Below, in pieces: positions 58,068 to 64,000 of a stretch of 64,000 bases of DNA. Every line of letters starts with the position of its first letter. The first letter of the stretch is position 1. Source of the stretch: Halomonas daqiaonensis (GTDB lineage: Bacteria > Pseudomonadota > Gammaproteobacteria > Pseudomonadales > Halomonadaceae); contig NZ_FOBC01000019.1 of NCBI RefSeq assembly GCF_900109725.1, forward strand, positions 1 to 64,000, read 5' to 3'. The notes below the pieces were generated by a model. That model made no database searches and was not told the DNA's origin. It worked only from the letters and a program-made list of their open reading frames with translations. A program made the translations under genes and the position numbers.

Positions 58068-59666
58068 TTACCCTAGTTGACTGGCACGGGAGACGACTCC
58101 TGCCTCTTCGGCAGCGCTGTCCGCCAGCGCCCGGCCGGCCTCGTCATAGACATGAAAGACCGCATTGGCGCCGAGTTCGCGGATCGGTTCAATCTCCTCG
58201 GGGTATTCCACTACGGCGGTGATCTTGCCCGGGAACTCCCTGGAACGCAGCTGCTTCAGGGCGAAGAGGTTACCGGCATGATGAGGCATGGCCAGCACCA
58301 CCACCTGAACGCCATGGGACATCAGCAGCTTGTCCCAGAAGTCCGAGTCTACGGCGTCACCTTCGAGGATATTGAAGCCTCGTTCCCCTAGCTTCTTGAC
58401 GCTCTGGGGATTGCTGTCGATACCCAGGACACGAAGTCCATATTCCTTCTGCAAGCGACGGTAGACGCTACGACCGATGCGGCCCATGCCCAGGACGACT
58501 GCCTCGGCATCGCCGACCTCGATCGGGCGATCGCTTGGTGAGAGTTCATCCATGTCGATGGGCGGGAGCCGTGGTTCAAGCCAGCGATAGAGCCGCTCGC
58601 TGAAGCCATTGAGTATCGACGAGAACCCGAAACTCAGCGCTACCGCCAGAGAAATCACCACCAGCCATTCCCCCGGGAGCCAGTTACGTGACACGGCGAT
58701 GGCGCCCACGATGAGGCCGAACTCCGAGTAGTTGGACAGGCTCAGGGTGGCCAGCAGAGACGTGCGGTGTCTCATCCGGAAACGCATGAAGATCAGCTGG
58801 TAGATCAGGCTCTTCAGCGGCAAGACAAACACCAGCAGCATGGCGATACCGAGCATCTCCGTACTGGGCATCGCCGTCAGCCCGATGCTCAGGAAGAACC
58901 CCACCAGCAACAGCTCCTTAAGGCTGAACATCGAGCGAGCGAGGGTCTGCGCCGCGGGGTGGGGTGCCAGCAGTAGCCCGATGATCAGGGCCCCCAGGTC
59001 GCCCTTCACGCCGACCGATTCGAAGAGGGCATAGCCCAGCACGAGGGCCAGCAGCATGCCAAACAGCATCTGCATTTCACCATGGCCGAGCCGATCGAGC
59101 AGGGCACGCAGTGCGGGTGCCAGGGGGATCAGCAACACCAGGCCCAGGGCCCAGGGGCTGGGTAGTTCCCCGGTGGAGGCGGTAATGAAGATCACTGCGA
59201 AGATGTCCTGCATGATCAACACGCCGATGGCAAGGCGCCCGTAGGCCGTCTGGGTCTCGCTGCGCTTCTCGAGCACCTTTACCACGAAGACGGTGCTGGA
59301 AAACGAGAGCGCGAATCCCAGCAGAGTCAGGGTGTGCCAGCCCGTTCCGTCCAGCAGTCCCAGCCCCAGCCATTTGAACAGCGAAAGCAGCGCCACCATC
59401 AGTACCGTTGAAGCCAGCATGTGCAGGGAGGCGCCACCCCAGACGTCCCGGCGCAACAGGGTGCGCACGTCGAGCTTCAGGCCAATGGTGAACAGCAGCA
59501 GCGTGACCCCGATGCCTGACAGGGTGTCGAGCAGTGGGGTCTTGTCGTACCCCAGGGCGTTGAGCACAAAGCCGCCAGCGAGGAAGCCAACCATGGGCGG
59601 TAGACGTAGCCCCAGAGCCGCCATGCCGCCAAGAAAGGCGGCGAGAAGAAAGGCCGGTTCGATCAT
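58068..59666 (-). CDS. CPA2 cation:proton antiporter with TrkA-N domain (YbaL/KefB-like)
   Basis: This 532-residue protein has about 12 membrane helices in residues 1-370 (GGFVLNALGYDKTPLLDTLSGIGVTLLLFTIGLKLD is the conserved early region with the FTIGLKLD acid) and a cytoplasmic Rossmann domain with VVLGMGRIGRSVYRRLQ (GxGxxG). This matches YbaL/KefB-type potassium/proton exchangers gated by nucleotides. In a halophile it may help potassium or pH control. There is no KefF/KefG partner adjacent. The tail (AGRALADSAAEEAG) is short. Confidence 0.86.
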   Translation of the reverse strand: MIEPAFLLAAFLGGMAALGLRLPPMVGFLAGGFVLNALGYDKTPLLDTLSGIGVTLLLFTIGLKLDVRTLLRRDVWGGASLHMLASTVLMVALLSLFKWLGLGLLDGTGWHTLTLLGFALSFSSTVFVVKVLEKRSETQTAYGRLAIGVLIMQDIFAVIFITASTGELPSPWALGLVLLIPLAPALRALLDRLGHGEMQMLFGMLLALVLGYALFESVGVKGDLGALIIGLLLAPHPAAQTLARSMFSLKELLLVGFFLSIGLTAMPSTEMLGIAMLLVFVLPLKSLIYQLIFMRFRMRHRTSLLATLSLSNYSEFGLIVGAIAVSRNWLPGEWLVVISLAVALSFGFSSILNGFSERLYRWLEPRLPPIDMDELSPSDRPIEVGDAEAVVLGMGRIGRSVYRRLQKEYGLRVLGIDSNPQSVKKLGERGFNILEGDAVDSDFWDKLLMSHGVQVVVLAMPHHAGNLFALKQLRSREFPGKITAVVEYPEEIEPIRELGANAVFHVYDEAGRALADSAAEEAGVVSRASQLG

Positions 59667-59811
59667 GCCCGCTCCCTGTTCAGCATGCTTCGCAAAGACA
59701 GGTAGTGTAGGGAAATCGTAAGCTGATTGGCATTCATGATTCGACGTATGCCGTTATATTCGGTATCGGTGTCATGCTTTGAATAGGACGAAACAGGCGA
59801 GAGGAGCGCGA

Positions 59812-60714
59812 ATGGCCAGGTTGATCCTCAATGGCAAGGCGGCGCAGCTGCCGGCGGTGAGGGAGGCGGTGTTTGCCCGTCGCAAGGCGGGAGACAGCAT
59901 CGATGTCAGCGTCACCTGGGAGCAGGGTGATGCCGCCTGCATGGCGGAGCAGGCTGGCCACGACGGCGTCGAGCGGGTGATCGTCGGCGGTGGTGATGGC
60001 ACGATCAACGAGGTGGTCAATGGCTTGATGAGGCTCTCTCCCGAGCAACGGCCCATCCTGGGAATCTTGCCCCTGGGCAGCGCCAATGATCTGGCTACCT
60101 CGCTGGGGCTGCCGTTGGCCTGCGAATCTGCCCTGGCCTCGGCCCTTCACCTTCCCGAGCGGTATGTCGACGTGCCGAGACTGGATGACTGGCACTTCCT
60201 CAACATGGCCACCTGTGGCTTCGGTGCCGAGATCACCTCCTCCACCCCCAAGGCTCTCAAGCGCCTGCTAGGTGGAGGTGCCTACTCGCTGATCGGTGCC
60301 ATCAAGGCCTGGGGCTTTCGGCATTACCCCGGCGTTCTTCGCTGGGAGGGGGGTGAGCGCCGCGCCGAGGTCTTCATGCTGGCTATCGGCAATGGCCGCC
60401 AGTCGGGCGGTGGACAGGAATTGACGCCACAGGCCACGCTGGACGACGGTCTGCTCGACGTGCTGCTGCTGCATGATGTCACCTCCCTGGGACGGCTACG
60501 CGCCATGCGCCAAGAGCTGGCGTCGCGTCCCGCCCGGGGCAGCTACGTCGATGCCTTCCGCTCGGACTGGCTGGCCTTCGAGGCAGAGGAGGAGCTGCCG
60601 GTGACTCTGGATGGCGAGCCCGTGCACCGACGGCGGTTTCAGGTGGCCATCAGCCCTGGTGCATTGGCGCTGGCAGTCCCGCAAGATTGTCCGCTCTTCT
60701 CGCACCCGCCATGA
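59812..60714 (+). CDS. YegS/Rv2252-like lipid kinase (diacylglycerol-kinase family)
   Basis: This 300-residue protein has the catalytic GGGDGT motif in VERVIVGGGDGTINEVVNGLM, then LGILPLGSANDLATSLGLP, the nucleotide-binding region, and GSANDLA. The second domain includes FGAEITSSTPKALKRLLGG and DDGLLDVLLLHD. YegS phosphorylates phosphatidylglycerol in vitro; the physiological lipid is uncertain. The start at 59812 (MARLILNGK) has GAGGAG upstream. It is divergent from the antiporter gene. Confidence 0.88.
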   Translation: MARLILNGKAAQLPAVREAVFARRKAGDSIDVSVTWEQGDAACMAEQAGHDGVERVIVGGGDGTINEVVNGLMRLSPEQRPILGILPLGSANDLATSLGLPLACESALASALHLPERYVDVPRLDDWHFLNMATCGFGAEITSSTPKALKRLLGGGAYSLIGAIKAWGFRHYPGVLRWEGGERRAEVFMLAIGNGRQSGGGQELTPQATLDDGLLDVLLLHDVTSLGRLRAMRQELASRPARGSYVDAFRSDWLAFEAEEELPVTLDGEPVHRRRFQVAISPGALALAVPQDCPLFSHPP

Positions 60715-60858
60715 GGCAATGTCCCAGGGTCAGGCCTACGCTTTGTCTGAAAACTGCCTGCACTCGCTCATGCGGCGTTACACTCTGGATTCAGGAACAA
60801 CGGCTCGGGGGCGAGTGATCAAGGTACTCATCCTCTGTCGGCAAGGAGTCACGACACC

Positions 60859-61455
60859 ATGGACCTATCGCTGATCATCCCCGTCGTGCTGGTGGGTGCC
60901 CTGCTGATCTACGGCGTCTCCATCTACAATCGCCTGGTGACACTCAAGAATCGCTACCAGAATGCCTTCGCTCAGATCGAGGTGCAGCTTAAGCGTCGGC
61001 ATGACCTGATTCCCAACCTGGTGGAGACCGCCAGGGCCTACATGAGCCACGAGCGCGAGACCCTGCAGGCGGTGACCGAGGCGCGCAACGCCGCCGAGGT
61101 CGGCCTGCGGAATGCCGCGTCGCGCCCCGGCGAGCCAGGTGCCATGGCCGAACTGGCCGGCGCCGAGGATGCGCTGGGCGCGGCCCTCGGGCGCCTCAAC
61201 GTGGTGATGGAGGCTTACCCGGACCTCAAGGCCTCCGACAATATGCAACAGCTCTCCGAGACCCTCACCAGCACCGAGAACCGGGTGGCCTTCGCTCGCC
61301 AGGCCTTCAACGATGCGGTGATGCAGTACAACACCTATCGTCAGAGCTTTCCCCCGGTGTTGCTGGCCGGCTCCTTCGGCCACAAGCAGGATGCGGCCCT
61401 GCTGGAGTTCGCCGACAGCGCCGAAATCCAGTCGGCGCCCCGGGTGAGCTTCTGA
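60859..61455 (+). CDS. lemA: LemA family protein
   Basis: The 198-residue protein has an N-terminal membrane helix (LSLIIPVVLVGALLIYGVSIYN) followed by the LemA pattern LVTLKNRYQNAFAQIEVQLKRRHDLIPNLVETARAYM and the C-terminal ENRVAFARQAFNDAVMQYNTYRQSFP. The rest is a helical bundle. Function is unresolved in bacteria. It directly precedes an M48 protease gene, a common pair. Confidence 0.92.
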   Translation: MDLSLIIPVVLVGALLIYGVSIYNRLVTLKNRYQNAFAQIEVQLKRRHDLIPNLVETARAYMSHERETLQAVTEARNAAEVGLRNAASRPGEPGAMAELAGAEDALGAALGRLNVVMEAYPDLKASDNMQQLSETLTSTENRVAFARQAFNDAVMQYNTYRQSFPPVLLAGSFGHKQDAALLEFADSAEIQSAPRVSF

Positions 61456-61465
61456 ACCGGCCCTC

Positions 61466-63385
61466 ATGGACTTCTTCACGGCCCAGGATCGCGCCCGTCG
61501 CCTGACCGGTCGGCTGGTCCTGCTGCTGGGGCTGGCGGTGGTGGTGCTGATCGTCGTCACTTCCGTGGTGGTGGCCATTGCGGTGGTGCTGCTCGATGGG
61601 GGTCCCTATACCGGAGCCGCCCTAGAGCGAGCCCTGCAGTCGCGACTGCTTCTCGCGGTGGCGACGGTTGTGATCCTGGTAGTGGGACTGGGGAGCCTCG
61701 TCCGGCACCTGCAACTGCGCGCGGGGGGCAGTGTGGTGGCCGAGGCCCTGGGCGGTCGCCCGCTCAATCTCGAGACTCGTGATGTCAATGAACGCCAGCT
61801 GATCAACCTGGTGGAGGAGATGGCCATTGCCTCCGGCATGCCGGTGCCACTGGTCTATTTGCTGGAGGACCCGGCGATCAACGCCTTCGCAGCCGGACAC
61901 GAGCTCGACGATGTGGCCATCGGCGTCACCCGTGGCGCCATCGAAGCCCTCGACCGCGATCAGCTGCAGGGGGTGATCGCCCATGAGTTCAGCCACATCC
62001 TCCACGGCGACATGCGGATCAACCTGCGGCTGGTGGCGCTGCTTCACGGCATCCTGGTGATCGGCCTGATCGGTCGCATGCTGCTGCATGCCTCGGGTAG
62101 TGGACGCCGCATGCGCTCTCGACGGGGCAGGGGACATGCCGCGGTGCTGGGCCTTGGAGCGGCACTGATGGTGGTGGGTTATGCCGGCACCCTGTGCGGC
62201 AATCTGATCAAGGCCGCGGTGAGTCGTCAGCGCGAGTTCCTGGCCGATGCCAGCGCCGTGCAGTACACCCGCAACCCCGAAGGCATCGGCGGGGCGTTGA
62301 AGGTGCTGGCCGCGCACCGCCTTGGTTCGCGGCTGCTGGCCTCTCATGCCGCGGAGTTCAGCCACCTCTATTTTGGCAGCGGTGTCCGCTCCCTGTCGCG
62401 CCTGACCGCCACCCACCCTCCCCTGGAGGCGCGGATTCGCCAGGTCCTGCCGAGCTGGGACGGCAGCCTGCCGCCTCCTCCGACGATCCGCGTGCCACGG
62501 CCCCAGCAGTCTGCTACTCCCACGCCCGGCGGGGCGCAAGGAAGCACCCCTCAGGCCTCGGGGGCGCTGGCCGCGGCGGTGGTGGCCAGCGTGGGTCGGC
62601 CGAGTGCCGAGGATATCGCCCATGCTCGCCGGCGCCTCGGCGAGATCGACGAGCGCCTGTTCGAGGCCGCCCATGAGCCCTTTGCCGCCCGGGCGCTGGT
62701 CTACGGGATCCTGATGGGGGCTGACCCCAGCAGTCGCGAGGCTCAACGCCAGGCGCTGAAGGGCCAGGCGCTGCCCGAGGTGCTCCGTGAGCTCGAGGTC
62801 CTCGACGCTCCCTTGTCGGGATTGGCGCCCGGACAGCGACTGCCACTGATCGAGCTGGCACTGCCGGCACTGCGACAGCTCTCCGCGGCCCAGCATGCCC
62901 GCTTCCAGGCCTGCCTGCGCCGGCTGATGGCCTTGGAGATTCGCGCTGGTGCGCTGCAGTGGGCCCTGCACCGGCTGGTGATCCAGGGCATTCAGGGGGA
63001 GCGGCGAGCTCGTCGTGATCGTCACCTGGCGGACCTGGCCGGACCGCTGTCGCTGCTGCTCTCGACGTTGGCGCGGGCCGGCCAGCAGGACGAGGAGCAG
63101 GCCCGGTCCGCCGTCGAGCGGCTCGCCTCGGTGCTGGGCGTGACCCTGGATTTCGTCAGCGAGCCGGCCCTTGCCAGCGACCTCGACTGGGCCATGGCAC
63201 GGCTGGTGCGCCTTGTTCAGGCTGAACGGAGGCCCTTGCTGGTGGCCATGAGCTGCTGTGTAGAGCACGACGGCCGGATCGATCCCGAGGAGGCGGAGCT
63301 CTTGAGTGTCGTGGCCTGGACGCTGGGTTGTCCGCTGCCGTCCGCGGAACGGTCGGCTGGCCAGGCGGAGACCGGGACGGCATGA
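61466..63385 (+). CDS. M48-family membrane metalloprotease with long C-terminal region
   Basis: The 639-residue protein has two N-terminal membrane helices (LVLLLGLAVVVLIVVTSVVVAIAVVLL and LLLAVATVVILVVGLGSLV) and the HtpX-like zinc motif HEFSH (173-177) with a downstream glutamate in VSRQREFLADASAVQYTRNPEG. Two more helices lie near 188-235. The region after about 325 is not seen in HtpX: a proline-rich linker, helices, and near the end MSCCVEHDGRIDPEEAELLSVV, which looks like a TerB-type calcium-binding or tellurite-resistance domain motif. It pairs with lemA. The substrate is unknown; membrane quality control is plausible. Confidence 0.85.
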   Translation: MDFFTAQDRARRLTGRLVLLLGLAVVVLIVVTSVVVAIAVVLLDGGPYTGAALERALQSRLLLAVATVVILVVGLGSLVRHLQLRAGGSVVAEALGGRPLNLETRDVNERQLINLVEEMAIASGMPVPLVYLLEDPAINAFAAGHELDDVAIGVTRGAIEALDRDQLQGVIAHEFSHILHGDMRINLRLVALLHGILVIGLIGRMLLHASGSGRRMRSRRGRGHAAVLGLGAALMVVGYAGTLCGNLIKAAVSRQREFLADASAVQYTRNPEGIGGALKVLAAHRLGSRLLASHAAEFSHLYFGSGVRSLSRLTATHPPLEARIRQVLPSWDGSLPPPPTIRVPRPQQSATPTPGGAQGSTPQASGALAAAVVASVGRPSAEDIAHARRRLGEIDERLFEAAHEPFAARALVYGILMGADPSSREAQRQALKGQALPEVLRELEVLDAPLSGLAPGQRLPLIELALPALRQLSAAQHARFQACLRRLMALEIRAGALQWALHRLVIQGIQGERRARRDRHLADLAGPLSLLLSTLARAGQQDEEQARSAVERLASVLGVTLDFVSEPALASDLDWAMARLVRLVQAERRPLLVAMSCCVEHDGRIDPEEAELLSVVAWTLGCPLPSAERSAGQAETGTA

Positions 63386-63425
63386 TGAAGGCTCCTGACC
63401 CTCATACCATTCGGAGGACACCGTA

Positions 63426-63854
63426 ATGCTCACTCCCTTCCACCTGGCCGTACAGGTCCGCGACCTGGCCGAGGCGCGGCGCTTCTACGGTGAGTTGCTG
63501 GGCTGTCCGGAAGGTCGCGCCAGCGATACCTGGATCGATTTCAATCTCTATGGCCACCAGTTCGTCTGTCACCTGAACCCTGCCCTGAGGGAGAAGGGAA
63601 TCGACGATCACCGCAACCCGGTGGATGGCCATGGCGTGCCGGTGCCACACTTTGGAGTGGTGCTGGAGATGGCCGATTGGGAGGCCCTGGTCGACCGCCT
63701 CACCGCGGCAGGGGTGCGCTTCGAGATCGAGCCCTATATCCGCTTCCGTGGTGAACCCGGCGAGCAGGCCACCATGTTCTTCCGGGACCCAAGCGGCAAT
63801 GCCATCGAATTCAAGGCGTTCCGTGACATCGCCGGTCAGTTGTTTGCCACCTGA
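63426..63854 (+). CDS. VOC-superfamily (glyoxalase-like) protein
   Basis: The 142-residue protein begins [26 protein letters not shown], the standard first half-repeat with a metal-binding histidine, and ends [15 protein letters not shown] with the metal-binding glutamate. The middle has [20 protein letters not shown] with the second histidine. Such proteins include dioxygenases and isomerases; the substrate is unknown. AGGA lies upstream of the ATG. It follows the M48 gene by 40 bases. Confidence 0.87.
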   Translation: MLTPFHLAVQVRDLAEARRFYGELLGCPEGRASDTWIDFNLYGHQFVCHLNPALREKGIDDHRNPVDGHGVPVPHFGVVLEMADWEALVDRLTAAGVRFEIEPYIRFRGEPGEQATMFFRDPSGNAIEFKAFRDIAGQLFAT

Positions 63855-63924
63855 GGCGCGACGTCGCCTTGCGGCAGCGGAGCCGCTCTGGTGCAATATC
63901 GACCCTTTCGTCAGGAGCAAGAGA

Positions 63925-64000
63925 ATGGCAATGAAACCCTGGATACCGCTGATTGCGGCCATGGCGCTGGCCATCGGACTCGCCGGTTGCGGTAATGGTG
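63925..64000 (+). CDS. Lipoprotein, N-terminal fragment (runs off the window)
   Basis: About 25 codons are visible: a charged start MAMKPW, a hydrophobic core (IPLIAAMALAIGLAGC) and a lipobox LAGC followed by GNG. This is a type II signal peptide with lipidation at the cysteine. AGGAG lies about ten bases upstream. Its mature sequence is outside the window. Confidence 0.72.
   Translation, partial: MAMKPWIPLIAAMALAIGLAGCGNG

Overview
The window looks like a chromosome segment of a moderately halophilic gammaproteobacterium, most likely a Halomonas-type member of the Halomonadaceae. The reasons are the high GC content, a Pseudomonas-like gene order and gene set (parE-parC, amiB-mutL-miaA-hfq-hflX-hflK-hflC-hisZ-purA, orn-rsgA-psd, the efp-epmA-epmB cluster), a NaChBac-type sodium channel and a CPA2 antiporter. 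The identification is inferred from gene content only; no database was searched.

Region 1 (1-5978) is an accessory island that continues beyond the left edge and abuts the 3' end of a tRNA-Arg(CCU) gene (5979-6055). It contains the 5' end of an IS1634-like transposase that cuts a TPR gene already carrying an in-frame amber codon, a fused methyltransferase-HNH nuclease protein, head-to-head fragments of yedK/HMCES and metK, a CHC2-type zinc-finger protein gene overlapping the broken metK, and two unrecognised genes. Three copies of an H-type pseudoknot matching the SAM-II riboswitch lie upstream of these minus-strand genes. The promoter-proximal copy is followed by a terminator whose 5' arm is perfectly complementary to the riboswitch core. 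The other two are followed by stems that cover the ribosome binding site. This SAM-sensing mobile operon is the most unusual item in the window.

Region 2 (6185-31300) is core chromosome: tRNA wobble methylation (cmoM, cmoA, cmoB), rsmC, greB followed by a DUF4160/DUF2442 pair, nudF-yqiB-cpdA, sulfate activation (cysDN), an App1-type phosphatase, a membrane zinc peptidase, an erythromycin-esterase-like enzyme, pgi, yqiA-parE-parC, serB, a voltage-gated sodium channel and leuA. leuA is preceded by a leader peptide with clustered CUA leucine codons and an attenuator hairpin.

Region 3 (30230-57611) holds EF-P and its beta-lysylation enzymes, an rsgA-sseA-psd operon, orn, queG, a long plus-strand run nnr-tsaE-amiB-mutL-miaA-hfq-hflX-hflK-hflC-hisZ-purA, cobO, an RLAN-type ATP-grasp protein divergent from a GNAT acetyltransferase, yajQ, a YbaN-like gene and pepN.

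Region 4 (57702-64000) holds a small membrane protein, a YbaL-type antiporter, a YegS-like lipid kinase, lemA with an M48 metalloprotease bearing a TerB-like tail, a VOC protein and the start of a lipoprotein gene. Between regions are intrinsic terminators, a REP-like palindrome cluster (25811-25971) and a 7-bp tandem repeat (36586-36633).
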